A stretch of 64,000 nt of DNA from Hoylesella saccharolytica JCM 17484. Lineage in GTDB: Bacteria > Bacteroidota > Bacteroidia > Bacteroidales > Bacteroidaceae. Below, piece after piece: positions 8,654-18,863 of the stretch. The stretch spans positions 1 through 64,000 of the forward strand of contig NZ_BAKN01000012.1 in NCBI RefSeq assembly GCF_000614205.1, given 5' to 3'. A program made the translations under genes and the position numbers. The notes under the pieces are model-generated. The model was not told the DNA's origin. It did not search any database and was given only the letters and a program-made list of their open reading frames with translations. How positions within the stretch are numbered: the stretch's first letter is position 1; each line of letters begins with the position of its first letter.

Positions 8654-8768
8654 TACGTCAGTTTGGTATAAGTAATCCCCTTTCTTTCTCCTCTTTTCAA
8701 GGGGAGAGGTGTGCTGCATAACCACTCGAAAGCTTATACTAAGAGAGAACTCAATAATTGTAAAGGAG
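8654..8768 (+). repeat. Dispersed repeat of about 115 bp (copy 1)
   Basis: This stretch reappears, inverted, at 41230-41334. Shared blocks include ACTCGAAAGCT, AAGAGAGAACTCAATAATTG and TAAAGGAG, and both copies contain a CCCC-to-GGGG purine/pyrimidine hairpin region. It lies between the GH5 gene and tamL and encodes no plausible protein. Confidence 0.8.
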
Positions 8769-8841
8769 AAACTCAACACATCTCAATAAAGAGATAGGTG
8801 TACTGCATTACTTGCTTTTTGCTCTTTATATGATGCCTGCA

Positions 8842-8996
8842 TCCTTTCACTTTTTCACCTTTTCAACCTTTCACCTTTATCCCGGGGGAGGTTAGGAGGG
8901 TATGTACCTCTCAGAGATAGCGTAAAAAGGCTAAAAAGCGCATTCGGAAATAAATCGATGTGCGCTATGGGTATTACTTCTTATCCCGAACTGGTG
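8842..8996. repeat. Direct duplication, copy 1 of about 155 bp
   Basis: The block from the CACCTTTT octamer run through CGCATTCGGAAATAAATCG to TATCCCGAACTGG is repeated at 9136-9308 with about 85-90 percent identity by eye. The 41-bp array 2 lies between the copies. Confidence 0.85.
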
Positions 8997-9005
8997 CAAA
9001 ATTGC

Positions 9006-9105
9006 TTTCGGGTGTCCCCGAAAGCCTCCCCACACCGCCGACACGTTTTCGGGCATCCCCGAAAGTCTGCCGACATCGCTAGCACAGTTTCGGGGCATCC
9101 CGAAG
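9006..9105. repeat. Tandem array, 41 bp period (array 2)
   Basis: Three copies start at 9006, 9047 and 9088, exactly 41 bp apart. Each begins with a nearly perfect palindrome (CTTTCGGGTGTCCCCGAAAG, then TTTCGGGCATCCCCGAAAG and TTTCGGGGCATCCCGAAG) and is followed by a less conserved spacer of about 21 bp. Confidence 0.85.
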
Positions 9106-9135
9106 AACAAAAAAACTAAAAATGGGGCGTTTGTA

Positions 9136-9308
9136 TCCTTTCGTTTTTCACCTTTTCACCTTTTCACCTTTTCAACCTTTCACCTTTATCCCGGAGGAGG
9201 TTAGGAGGGGATGTACCTGTCAGCATAGCGTGAAAAGGTTAAAAGGCGCATTCGGAAATAAATCGATATGCGCTATGGGTATTATATCTTATCCCGAACT
9301 GGCGTAAG
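9136..9308. repeat. Direct duplication, copy 2 of about 170 bp
   Basis: Second copy of the block at 8842-8996, with extra CACCTTTT units at its left end. It ends 30 bp before the stop codon of tamL. The predicted short ORF across it is a repeat artefact. Confidence 0.85.
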
Positions 9309-9337
9309 ATGTAGGTGTAGAAAACAAAAAGAAAAGA

Positions 9338-11647
9338 TTAGAACGGATAGCCGATGGCCAAATGGATGCTCTGTGCATCGCGCCAGCTGGTGATGTTATA
9401 AAAACCTTGTTTGTAAGGCAGGTGAAGACCGAAGCCCCAATCAAGACGAAGCACAAAGAAATCTAAATCGTAACGTAGACCGATACCGGTACCAAACGCC
9501 ATCTCTTTTGCCAGGTTTTTAAGCTGAAAGGTGGAATTGGGGCGACTGTCGTAGCTGTGCATTGCCCAGATGTTGCCGGCGTCGAGAAAGATGGCTCCGT
9601 AGAGGTTACCCAAAAGGCGAGGGCGATATTCGAGGTTGAAGAGCAGCTTGATGTCGCCCGTTTGGTCGAGATACGAGTTGACTGACGATGTGGGATAAAA
9701 CGAGCCGGGCCCGATGCTGCGAACAGTGAAGGCACGAATGCTGTTGGCTCCACCCACGTAAAATTGCTCGCTGTAAGGGGCAACCGACGAGTTGCCGTAG
9801 CTCCAGATGATTCCTGCGCCGAAGTGGGCTACAAGTTGTGCGTGCTCTGAGGTTTGCCATGTTTTACGCCATTCGGTTTCTATTTTGAAAAACTGTGCGT
9901 AGGGGTTTTTAAACATCGTTTTATCTTTTTCGCTCCATTGTTTTCCACCTATTCTATAGCCTAACGAAAGTAGGTTGGATGCCTCGCTTATGGTGGTTTG
10001 CCACCATATCGGGTGGCGATAGGTGGCTGGACTGGTGTAGATGTAGCTGTATCGCATCTTCGGAATAAAAACGTCTTTCATTGTAACCTTGAGGTAAGGG
10101 TTGGCATTCATGATAGAGTCGAAAGTTGCGGTGTGGCTCGTCATATAATTATATTGCAGTGTGAGAGGACTGAACTGATGTAACGAGGTGGCTGTAGTTT
10201 GGAGGTTGTAGGTAAGTTCGCCCGAAACGATGTGACGCTTAAAGTAGCTACCGCGATTGATAACGCTGGTCGACACTTTGAGCAGACTAGATGGGGTGGA
10301 GAAGAAGCGGCGCTTTATGCGGAAGGGCACTAGCAGTTGCGGAAGTTCTAAGGATGCAGATGCACCGTATTCGTAAGAGTTGAGTCCTTCGGAAGCGCGC
10401 CCGCCCGTTTGCCATTCGTAAGAGCCGTTGGCGCTGATATCTAGCTTCTCGCCTCCGCGAAAGGCATTGCGTTTGCCAAATCCCACGATGATGCCGGGCC
10501 CCATTCTACCGTTGGTTTTACCGGTATAGTTGGTTTCGACGTAAAAGTCGTAAGGCTTGTCGAATACGCAACTGAGCTCAAGGTCGAGCGTATCGCAGGT
10601 GGCGGAAGCATCGCGTGGCGTAAACTTAAAATCGACGAGACTGAAAAGCCCCATGTCGGTAAGTTTGTTGTAAGATTGTAAATAATTGTCGTAGCTGTAA
10701 AGCTGTCCGGGTCGTAATTTTACATCTCTGAAAATCACGCGCGGACGTATGGGTGAGTGTTTCCCCCGATAGTGAATGGTGATGTTTCGTCGTGAAACAG
10801 AGTCGGTAAGTTCTTGCATAAACTGTTTGCGCAGTTGCAAATCGATGTGCCCGATATACCATTTTCGTTTAGCTGTTGGGGGCGTATTTCCATCGGGTAG
10901 AATTTTTAGTTGTACCTTTCCATCTACCTCTATCGTGTCGGCAAGATAAGATGCGTATCCCGGCTGATAGTAAAAATGTCCGTTGTTACGAAAGAGCGTG
11001 CTGATGCGGGTGCGTTCGGCATCAAGAGTTGCTACTTCAAAAGCATCGCCGCGACGTATCTTCGCCTCGCTTTTGGTAGAGTCGAGCAAATGAGAAGCTG
11101 AAGGCGGGAAGTTGAGATAAGCAATCGAGTCAAGCGTATAAAGATGCCCCATATCAACGATGTAAGCAATTTTGGCTTTCTTGGGATGGCGTTGCGTAAT
11201 GATATTATATTTTACTTTCCCCTGAAAATAACCGTGCGTTTTTAATACGGTTTGCGCCACCTGTGCCCGTAGTGCCGGATTTACCCAACTCATCAGTACG
11301 GGCTTCTTACCGAATGTCTTACCAATCCATTTACCTACGCCCGAAGTTGAACCGGAAAAAGCATTCCAAATCCACAAGCTGATGGGAAACGGTGTGCGAT
11401 AATAGCTACTACCTAGCAAGGCTCCGTTAGGTTCACAGGCGAGCGCCGCCTCAAGTTCTTCCTGCGTAGAAACAAAATGCTTGTTCTCTTCATAATTGGT
11501 ATACTGTATCTTTTGCAGTCCGGTATAAAGCTGATCGCCTTCGGGTATAGCTTTCGTTGTTGAACAAGAGGACAAGAGCCATAAACCGCTTGCCAAAAAG
11601 ATAGCTGTTAATATGGAGAGGTATGAATACTTACTGTTTCGGTTCAT
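9338..11647 (-). CDS. tamL: BamA/TamA family outer-membrane protein, lipoprotein form (TamL)
   Basis: 769 residues. The N-terminus has a membrane anchor and lipobox LLSSCSTT, so unlike proteobacterial TamA it is lipid-modified, as in the Bacteroidetes TamL variant. POTRA-like repeats fill roughly residues 40-400, and the Omp85 16-strand barrel occupies the C-terminal half; QFYVGGANSIRAFTVRSIGPG is the barrel lid-lock/loop 6 region, followed by an FLDAGNIW segment and the strand-final IHLAIGYPF with the terminal Phe. With TamB it should move lipids or outer-membrane proteins across the envelope. The start codon overlaps the end of tamB by 17 bp, so the genes are translationally coupled. Confidence 0.9.
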   Translation of the reverse strand: MNRNSKYSYLSILTAIFLASGLWLLSSCSTTKAIPEGDQLYTGLQKIQYTNYEENKHFVSTQEELEAALACEPNGALLGSSYYRTPFPISLWIWNAFSGSTSGVGKWIGKTFGKKPVLMSWVNPALRAQVAQTVLKTHGYFQGKVKYNIITQRHPKKAKIAYIVDMGHLYTLDSIAYLNFPPSASHLLDSTKSEAKIRRGDAFEVATLDAERTRISTLFRNNGHFYYQPGYASYLADTIEVDGKVQLKILPDGNTPPTAKRKWYIGHIDLQLRKQFMQELTDSVSRRNITIHYRGKHSPIRPRVIFRDVKLRPGQLYSYDNYLQSYNKLTDMGLFSLVDFKFTPRDASATCDTLDLELSCVFDKPYDFYVETNYTGKTNGRMGPGIIVGFGKRNAFRGGEKLDISANGSYEWQTGGRASEGLNSYEYGASASLELPQLLVPFRIKRRFFSTPSSLLKVSTSVINRGSYFKRHIVSGELTYNLQTTATSLHQFSPLTLQYNYMTSHTATFDSIMNANPYLKVTMKDVFIPKMRYSYIYTSPATYRHPIWWQTTISEASNLLSLGYRIGGKQWSEKDKTMFKNPYAQFFKIETEWRKTWQTSEHAQLVAHFGAGIIWSYGNSSVAPYSEQFYVGGANSIRAFTVRSIGPGSFYPTSSVNSYLDQTGDIKLLFNLEYRPRLLGNLYGAIFLDAGNIWAMHSYDSRPNSTFQLKNLAKEMAFGTGIGLRYDLDFFVLRLDWGFGLHLPYKQGFYNITSWRDAQSIHLAIGYPF

Positions 11648-14600
11648 TGCCTTTTACGTTTAGTGAATCTGTTTGTGGGAAGATAATTTCTTCTGTATTC
11701 TTCAAACGGAAAATATCTCGGAAATGGCGAAGCTTTCTGCGCCAGATAAAACCAAAGCCATATTTACCGATGTCGCCCTCAAGCCAGTCGTAGCTGTCGC
11801 GATTATAAAACAACTGCATATATCGCGTAGAGCCTTTATTGAGTCGGTATTCTAACGAGACGTTATCAAAGAAGGTGTTTTCGCGGCCCGTAACATCTGC
11901 GCCCGATGATACTTTTCCACCTATGATAATGCGAAGTCGATTGTTCCAAAGTCGTTTGGCAAATTTGAAAGAATAGTCGGTATGCATATTCCCGCTAGCA
12001 TCGGTAACGTTGTCAAGTCCGAAACTTAAGTCGAGCGTACGTAACGCATTGCCTGTAATATTATTAATTTGACTTTGCAAGAAAGCGCTTAAAGCATTGT
12101 TCATGGAAAAGCCCCGTGTATTTCCGTCTGCTAGATACATTCCGGTTGTTAACATGGTAACCGCCAATTTACCACGTTCTTCTCGTCCCATCGTATTGAG
12201 TTGGTTGCTTACCGTCATGTCCTGTGGTGCATCAATAATAAACTCCAGTCCCATATTTTTGAGCGTTTTGGTAACAATTACACCACACTCAAACTCAACA
12301 ATACGGCTGTCGCGTCCGTTGGTAGAAACCGAAGCCTTAGCCGTTTCGGTGGCAGTAATGTTCAGTCGGGGATTCATTGGGTCGCCCATAAACTCGATAT
12401 AGCTTCCATCTTTGATGGTAAAGGTTTTTAAAGGGATAACAGGCAACGAATACTTCATTTGTCCGTTATTAAGTGTGTAACGACCGATAAGCCGCAACTC
12501 GTCCATCGGATTATAGCTCATACGCAGTTCGCCTCCGCCCATTAGGTCGATATAATTGGACTTGTCTGCATTTAATGCACAAAGAATATGTGCATTGGGG
12601 TCAATATCAATACTGATAGACATATTGAAGCCGGTTAACGGTGGACGGTCGGCAAGAGTCTTTGTACTGTCGCTAAAATCGGTGAACATCACCAGTTCGT
12701 CCAACTGGTTATCGGTAGTAAGAGGCGAATCGCGTAAAACATAAGTCATATCGGTGGCATCAAGCACATCCAATTTACCCCGAAGCTGTAGATTGCTCAA
12801 TTCTCCCTGCATTTGTCCGTAGAAATTAACAAATACCTTTCCGTATACTTCAGATCGGTAATTCTCTTTAGCATCGATAATTTCATAGTTGGTTGCACGC
12901 ATTCGCACATCCATTGTCATATGATTCAGGTCAGAAAAGTCAAATGTTCCAGCAACATTAAGCGGACTATCGTTATTGGCATAAACTTCGAAATTCTCAA
13001 AAAGCAAACGACTGTTAACTATTCGGACAGGGTCGTTTGCAAAGCGAAGCTCTACGCCGTAAGGCTCGCTAAACATCGAAGTAGAATCGAGATAAACCTC
13101 TCCGTTTACACGAGGATTATTGAGTGAGCCTTGAATCGTTAGCTCGCCTTCGCCATATCCTTTAAAGCCGATAACTCGCTTAGGAATGAATCCGTTGGCC
13201 AAGAACATTGGTAACCGATCCATAGAGAATGTTGCGTCAAGTGTTCCACCACCTTTCGAATAATAAGTTCCCGATAACCGACCCACCTCATAGTCATTAT
13301 GCATCAACATTCCATCGATATAATGTGCACCGTCTGTTTTAGGCATATACACAAATTCTGTGCTGAGATCTCCCATTGGACATTGTTGATACACCATATC
13401 GGTTATCGAAACGGCAGAAGAAATAGACAATTCTGTCTTTGTCTGAATGATATGGAAGTCGCCATTGAGTGTTCCTGACAAATCCGGAGTATAAGGCAAG
13501 ACGTCGAATATCTTCTCTAGACTGAACCTGTTAAGTGTCAGAGTAATGTCTTGCAACACATCTGTATTATCGTTATTGGTCAGTAGCTGTACACCCATAC
13601 CATCATCTGCAAGCAGTTTCATGTCTGCACGCACGCGCCGGTCGTCACCCAGAAAAACATAATTGCTATCGTTTACTGCAAAAGTTTTATATCCCAGTAC
13701 CGGTTTGTCACCGATAATACTCAACTGAATTCCATTTGCCTCCATCGTGGCTTTTACTCCCAAACGCAAGCCCAGCTTATCGTTGGCATCGTAAATTCGA
13801 GTTTTCAAGTAAGTTCCACGCTCTTCCAATGCTCCGTCGAACAACGCATTAAATACATACTGAGGATTTTTCTTATTATTGCGTACCTGAGCCGCATAAA
13901 CCATATGCGCTTTATCAGAACGCACACGGAAACGAATGGTATCCAACAAAACACTGTCTACTAAAAGCGAATTAACGGAGACATGCCCATTCAATCCTTC
14001 CTGAGGTGATGATGTGAGGTTTACAGAGGCCTCGCGCGCATCAAACCCATAACGCCTGAGTATGCGCATAAAAAGATTGTTTTTCCCACTTTGAAGATAG
14101 AAACCCGCTAGGGGTAGACGTTCACGCAAACGTGTTTCGTCAATATGCTTGCTTTTGAGCTGATGTTCCATTTCATTCCAAAAGCTTTTTCCACGATGTA
14201 ACAGTCGTTCATAACCTCCTTTTGCCGTCAGTTTAAGACTGAAATCGCCACAATTAAGTGCAGCATGCGTGGTATCTCTGTTGGTGAAAGCATTAAAAAG
14301 GATGGCACCAAGTTGATAATCTTTATCCTTATCTATTACGGTGATATCGTGAATTTTTCCTTCAAGTCGATAAGCATCTTTCCAATTGCTTTCCACATCC
14401 ACATCGGCAAGCAATGCTGTTTGAATATTCTGATCTAAAATGTTGAGATGATATAAATCGGCCTTCGGCAAATGGCAGGAGATATGAGCTTTCATTTGCC
14501 TGTTGGTAGTTTGTCCCAGCAGGAGAACATTCCCTTGCAATAATGGATTTTTACTGTCTAAACGTGCCGTCATCACTCCGTTTCGCAGAGAAGCATCTGC

Positions 14601-16253
14601 CGATATATGGTCAAGCGGATAATTGCCGTATTGAAAACGTTCGATGCGTGCAGTGGCTTCCAGATGTGTGCGAGGCGATAGCATATCCGTTCCGACACCC
14701 TTTGCCTCTACATATCCCGTAAATGCATGCAACCCGTGGTGTGGCATAAAATGCTGGAGCGCGAAATTAGATACTCGTATTTTTGCCGTATACGCCATTC
14801 GTTTGGTGTCTATCGTGGCTTTGGCTCGCACTGATCCTCTGCTCTCGCGCAAGGTGAGGTCGGCAGAGTAGGTGGCACCGTTGACGTTCAACTTTCCGTC
14901 TAGCCCCATACCTGTGGGTATGCGAACGGTACGTTGCAGGTCTTTATCCAGTAATGAGGTAACAAATCCCAGCTGATAGGTGTTGACTTTGGTGTAAATC
15001 TCTGCTCTACGGTTTTTCTCGTCGATAGGATTTTCGACATATCCCGAAGCATTCAGACGAAAGGCTGTGGGTAGTTTTACCGACAGACCTGTAAAGGCGA
15101 TGCGTTGCAAATTACCTCTCACCACACCATCGATTGTAAGTGGACGATTGGGCCATTGCCTGCGAAAGCCTTGTGGCATTTTTCCCATCATCAACATCAG
15201 ATCGTGTTTACCGAACGAACCGTGCAGTGTGGCGTTCATCTTACCGGGATTTGTTTGGGCAAAGGTGTTCATATCCATCCGGAAATCGGCGGTAAGCATC
15301 GACTCGGGCGTGCGAAGAACGAGATTAGGGAGATGCAGCCGAACGGAATCTAACGCCACGTTGCACGTGAGTGAAGAAACCGTTACACCGCTCTTCTCCT
15401 TGAACGAGCAGGCGCGAAGCCGTAGCCGAAGCTCGGGCTGACAGAAGAAGAAAGAGTCGACACCAACAACCAATTGTGTGAGATGAAGATGGTTGGTATC
15501 CAAACCTTTTGTTCGGGGTTCAAAATTTTGGTCGTAGGTAACCTCGCCCCCTATCCAGTCGAGGCTGCCCACTTGATAGAGATTTTTGTAAAGGTCGAAA
15601 TAACCTGTGCGCATCACCGCGTGTTCCATCGTTGCCTTCACCTGCAATGTGTCGCCCGGCATGTGTATTACAGCAGTGGTGTGTGTAACGTTGATACTGT
15701 CGGCAAGGATCTTCCAAAACACTTCGCTCTTGGTTGTGTCGGGCGGAACCGTGTCGCTCAGTTCCACCGACACGCTGGCATCTGCCAAAATTGCCTGATT
15801 GATGTGTAGTGTTTTCTGCTTTAAATCAATTCCGCGACTTTGCAAAAACAGTCTTCCGATAACCCCTTTTACTCTCACCTCGTGAATCAGCTGTGCCGTA
15901 TTGAGCCGTACATCTTTCAGTTCCAGTCCGTCTACCTCTACTCTGCTATCCAACAAAGGCAGAAGCCGAACGTCAGCCACGGCGTTTCCTATATTCGCTA
16001 CCGTATCTTTCACCTGCGGTAACGAATCGTTTTGCTGCAGCACCTTAACACCTTCAATGCTTAGGTCGAGCGGAAAGGCCAGTCTCACCCGGTGGATACT
16101 GATTTCCAATCCGGTTTTTTCAGCCGCATAATCCGCTGCCTGCCTTACCGCCCATCGCTGAAAAGGCGGAAAATAAAACAGCAGCGCAAGAACAACAAAG
16201 AGTAAAATCGGCGTGAGCAAAACAATGCCCGTCCACTTTACGGTTTTCTTCAT
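11631..16253 (-). CDS. tamB: TamB-like translocation and assembly module protein
   Basis: 1540 residues from the ATG at 16253 (MKKTVKWTGIVLLTP...), preferred to an upstream codon at 16298 because the membrane segment then sits right at the N-terminus. After one inner-membrane anchor (about residues 8-28) the protein is a long beta-rich stretch typical of AsmA/TamB bridges that span the periplasm. The C-terminal part (roughly the last 400 residues, with SFGLDNVTDASGN and RRKLRHFRDIF) is the conserved DUF490/TamB domain. It comes first in the operon and overlaps tamL. Known members make a hydrophobic groove for lipid transport between membranes. Confidence 0.9.
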   Translation of the reverse strand: MKKTVKWTGIVLLTPILLFVVLALLFYFPPFQRWAVRQAADYAAEKTGLEISIHRVRLAFPLDLSIEGVKVLQQNDSLPQVKDTVANIGNAVADVRLLPLLDSRVEVDGLELKDVRLNTAQLIHEVRVKGVIGRLFLQSRGIDLKQKTLHINQAILADASVSVELSDTVPPDTTKSEVFWKILADSINVTHTTAVIHMPGDTLQVKATMEHAVMRTGYFDLYKNLYQVGSLDWIGGEVTYDQNFEPRTKGLDTNHLHLTQLVVGVDSFFFCQPELRLRLRACSFKEKSGVTVSSLTCNVALDSVRLHLPNLVLRTPESMLTADFRMDMNTFAQTNPGKMNATLHGSFGKHDLMLMMGKMPQGFRRQWPNRPLTIDGVVRGNLQRIAFTGLSVKLPTAFRLNASGYVENPIDEKNRRAEIYTKVNTYQLGFVTSLLDKDLQRTVRIPTGMGLDGKLNVNGATYSADLTLRESRGSVRAKATIDTKRMAYTAKIRVSNFALQHFMPHHGLHAFTGYVEAKGVGTDMLSPRTHLEATARIERFQYGNYPLDHISADASLRNGVMTARLDSKNPLLQGNVLLLGQTTNRQMKAHISCHLPKADLYHLNILDQNIQTALLADVDVESNWKDAYRLEGKIHDITVIDKDKDYQLGAILFNAFTNRDTTHAALNCGDFSLKLTAKGGYERLLHRGKSFWNEMEHQLKSKHIDETRLRERLPLAGFYLQSGKNNLFMRILRRYGFDAREASVNLTSSPQEGLNGHVSVNSLLVDSVLLDTIRFRVRSDKAHMVYAAQVRNNKKNPQYVFNALFDGALEERGTYLKTRIYDANDKLGLRLGVKATMEANGIQLSIIGDKPVLGYKTFAVNDSNYVFLGDDRRVRADMKLLADDGMGVQLLTNNDNTDVLQDITLTLNRFSLEKIFDVLPYTPDLSGTLNGDFHIIQTKTELSISSAVSITDMVYQQCPMGDLSTEFVYMPKTDGAHYIDGMLMHNDYEVGRLSGTYYSKGGGTLDATFSMDRLPMFLANGFIPKRVIGFKGYGEGELTIQGSLNNPRVNGEVYLDSTSMFSEPYGVELRFANDPVRIVNSRLLFENFEVYANNDSPLNVAGTFDFSDLNHMTMDVRMRATNYEIIDAKENYRSEVYGKVFVNFYGQMQGELSNLQLRGKLDVLDATDMTYVLRDSPLTTDNQLDELVMFTDFSDSTKTLADRPPLTGFNMSISIDIDPNAHILCALNADKSNYIDLMGGGELRMSYNPMDELRLIGRYTLNNGQMKYSLPVIPLKTFTIKDGSYIEFMGDPMNPRLNITATETAKASVSTNGRDSRIVEFECGVIVTKTLKNMGLEFIIDAPQDMTVSNQLNTMGREERGKLAVTMLTTGMYLADGNTRGFSMNNALSAFLQSQINNITGNALRTLDLSFGLDNVTDASGNMHTDYSFKFAKRLWNNRLRIIIGGKVSSGADVTGRENTFFDNVSLEYRLNKGSTRYMQLFYNRDSYDWLEGDIGKYGFGFIWRRKLRHFRDIFRLKNTEEIIFPQTDSLNVKGNEPKQ

Positions 16254-16443
16254 ACATCTATTTTTACACCGTTGGAAGAATAGCACAGTTAAAAACAATA
16301 CTGCAAAGTAACGTTTTTTTCTTGAAAAATCAGTCGGTTTGATATAGGTATATTCAATGCAGAGGCGAATATATGTATCGCGAACCGATGCAACATGCCA
16401 TCGATTTCGTCGATGAGGTTGCAGGAATGTCGGAATGTGTCGT

Positions 16444-16662
16444 CATAAATTATTTTGCATAGTAGGCTACTCCGGAAATACCATCATAAATTATTTTTGG
16501 TTTGCGGAGTACCGGAACGTGTCGTCATAAATTATTTTTCCATAGTAAGACACTCCGAAAATGTATCATAAATTATTTTTGGTCTGCGGAGTATCGGAAT
16601 GTGTCATCATAAATTATTTTCAGGCTACAGGATACTCTGAGCCTCTCGTCATAAATTATGAT
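16444..16662. repeat. Tandem array, 41 bp period (array 3)
   Basis: The core TCATAAATTATTTT recurs at 16444, 16485, 16526, 16567, 16608 and 16650, giving steps of 41, 41, 41, 41 and 42. Between cores alternate spacers contain AGTAGGCTACTCCGG-like and GCGGAGTACCGG-like sequences, so neighbouring spacers resemble each other's reverse complement. It fills the gap between tamB and the end of thrS and holds no convincing ORF. Confidence 0.92.
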
Positions 16663-16759
16663 AAGGGAAGAGATGCGTTGAGCTTCTCCTTTCTTATCTG
16701 CGGAGTACGTCTGCAACACATCTCTCCCCTTGAAAATCGTTATATCCGGCAGTTTCGGA

Positions 16760-18700
16760 TTACGACAGCTGAGCTGCCACCTCATCGTTTACTCTGCGGG
16801 CAAATGCCTGCATCGTCATCGATGCCTGTTCGCCACCACCCTGCTGACGCATCGACACAAGACCCTCGGCCTCTTCTTTCTCGCCCACGATAACCATGTA
16901 GGGGATGCGCTTCAGCTCGTTGTCGCGTATCTTTCGGCCTATTTTTTCGTTGCGTGTGTCGAGCGTGGCGCGCACGCCCTCGCTGTCGAGATATTTGGCT
17001 ACGCGCTGTGCATAATCGTTGAATTTCTCAGAAATGGGTAGGATGGCCACTTGGTCAGGAGTGAGCCAAAGGGGGAAATGTCCAGCGGTGTGCTCAATGA
17101 GCACGGCGGTGAATCGCTCAAGCGAACCGAATGGTGCACGGTGAATCATCACGGGCGTGTGTTTCGTGTTATCCTCGGCTGTGTACTCCAGTTTGAAGCG
17201 CTCGGGCAGGTTGTAGTCTACCTGAATAGTGCCCAGTTGCCAACGCCGACCGATGGCGTCTTTGACCATGAAGTCGAGCTTTGGACCGTAAAAGGCTGCC
17301 TCGCCGTATTCTATCTTGGCATCGAGACCTTTCTCACGACACGCCTCGATAATGGCTTGCTCGCTTTCGGCCCAGACCTCGTCAGATCCGATGTACTTTT
17401 CTGTATTCTTCGGGTCGCGCAGGCTGATTTGTGCTTCAAAATTATCAAATTGGAACACTCTGAACACAGTTTGGATAATGTCCATCACGTTGAGAAATTC
17501 GCTCTTCACCTGTTCGGGGCGACAGAAGATGTGGGCATCATCTTGTGTAAACGAGCGAACGCGTGTCAATCCGTGCAGCTCGCCGCTCTTTTCGTAGCGA
17601 TACACCGTACCAAACTCGGCAATGCGCAACGGCAGGTCTTTATACGAACGGGGTTTCCACGCAAACACCTCGCAGTGGTGCGGACAGTTCATCGGCTTGA
17701 GCATATACTCTTCGTCTTCTTCGGGTGTATGGATGGGCTGAAACGAATCTTTTCCGTAATGTGCATAGTGGCCCGATGTAACGTAGAGGTTTTTGCTGCC
17801 GATATGTGGTGTTATCACCTCCTGATAGCCGTATTGCTTTTGAATTTTGCGTAGCATATTTTGCAGTCGCAGTCGTAGCTCTGTTCCTTTGGGCAGCCAG
17901 ATGGGCAGTCCTTTTCCTACGCGTTCGGAGAACATAAACAATTCCATCTCGCGACCGATTTTACGATGATCGCGCTTCTTGGCCTCTTCGAGCATTACGA
18001 GATATTCGTCGAGCATTTTCTTCTTCGGAAATGTGATACCGTAAATGCGGGTCAGCTGGTCGCGTGCGGCATCGCCTCGCCAAAATGCACCCGCCACACT
18101 GGTTATTTTGATGGCTTTGATGGCGCCCGTCGACATCAGGTGCGGACCGCGACAGAGGTCGGTAAACGCGCCTTGTGTGTAGGTAGAAATCGTACCGTCT
18201 TCGAGGTCAAGGTCGATATGCTCGCATTTATATTCCTGTCCGTCTTCTTTAAACTCTTTCAAGGCATCAGCTTTCGATACTTCGCGGCGCACGATAGGCT
18301 CGTCTCTCCTCGCCAACTCGTACATCTTTTCTTCAATTTTCGGAAAATCGTTCTCACTGATGGGCGTACCGTCTTTGGTCATCACGTCGTAAAAGAAGCC
18401 GTTCTCCACAGCCGGACCAAAACCAAACTGAATGCCGGGATACAGCTCTTGTAAAGCTTCGGCCAATAGGTGTGCCGACGAATGCCAGAACGTGTGTCGT
18501 CCCTCCTCGTCGTCCCATTTGTAAAGGGCTATGGTGGCATCCTCATTGATGGGGCGATTCAACTCCATCGTCTTACCGTTCACGCCGCAAGAAAGCACTT
18601 CGCGTGCTAATGCCGGCGAAATACTCTGAGCAATTTCAAGTCCGGTTACACCTTTCTGATACTCGCGAACCGAACCATCAGGAAATGTTATCTTTATCAT
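16760..18700 (-). CDS. thrS: Threonine--tRNA ligase
   Basis: 646 residues, the normal length. It has the TGS domain (residues 1-60), the second additional editing domain with [15 protein letters not shown], then the class II catalytic core: motif 2 around [18 protein letters not shown], the metal-binding NCPHHCEVF cysteine and histidine, and motif 3 around APFGSLERF. The anticodon-binding domain follows ([12 protein letters not shown]). It charges tRNA-Thr in the cytosol. The gene is not followed by infC, rpmI and rplT, which often lie downstream of thrS in bacteria; tamB and a 41-bp array are there instead. A TACTTTTG -7 box lies at 18733-18726. Confidence 0.97.
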   Translation of the reverse strand: MIKITFPDGSVREYQKGVTGLEIAQSISPALAREVLSCGVNGKTMELNRPINEDATIALYKWDDEEGRHTFWHSSAHLLAEALQELYPGIQFGFGPAVENGFFYDVMTKDGTPISENDFPKIEEKMYELARRDEPIVRREVSKADALKEFKEDGQEYKCEHIDLDLEDGTISTYTQGAFTDLCRGPHLMSTGAIKAIKITSVAGAFWRGDAARDQLTRIYGITFPKKKMLDEYLVMLEEAKKRDHRKIGREMELFMFSERVGKGLPIWLPKGTELRLRLQNMLRKIQKQYGYQEVITPHIGSKNLYVTSGHYAHYGKDSFQPIHTPEEDEEYMLKPMNCPHHCEVFAWKPRSYKDLPLRIAEFGTVYRYEKSGELHGLTRVRSFTQDDAHIFCRPEQVKSEFLNVMDIIQTVFRVFQFDNFEAQISLRDPKNTEKYIGSDEVWAESEQAIIEACREKGLDAKIEYGEAAFYGPKLDFMVKDAIGRRWQLGTIQVDYNLPERFKLEYTAEDNTKHTPVMIHRAPFGSLERFTAVLIEHTAGHFPLWLTPDQVAILPISEKFNDYAQRVAKYLDSEGVRATLDTRNEKIGRKIRDNELKRIPYMVIVGEKEEAEGLVSMRQQGGGEQASMTMQAFARRVNDEVAAQLS

Positions 18701-18863
18701 ACCTTATATTTTATCGTTTTGCCTGCAAAAGTACGATTTTCTTTCTATAATCGAAGGTCAAAGCACGATTTAAAAGTAAAAAAGTGAAAAGTTAAAGATG
18801 TAGCTTCCACATCTCTTTGTCTTTTGCTTCTATCGTATTATTTGAAATGTTGTTAGGAATAAA

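Noticed and set aside
9122..9307. ORF inside the direct duplication before tamL
   Set aside because: It is a translation of repeated non-coding sequence (CACCTTTT units).
12097..12402. ORFs of 60-290 residues opposite tamB, thrS, fhs, gdhA and the lipoprotein genes
   Set aside because: Low-complexity or antisense shadows of well-supported genes, with no signal, family motif or ribosome site.
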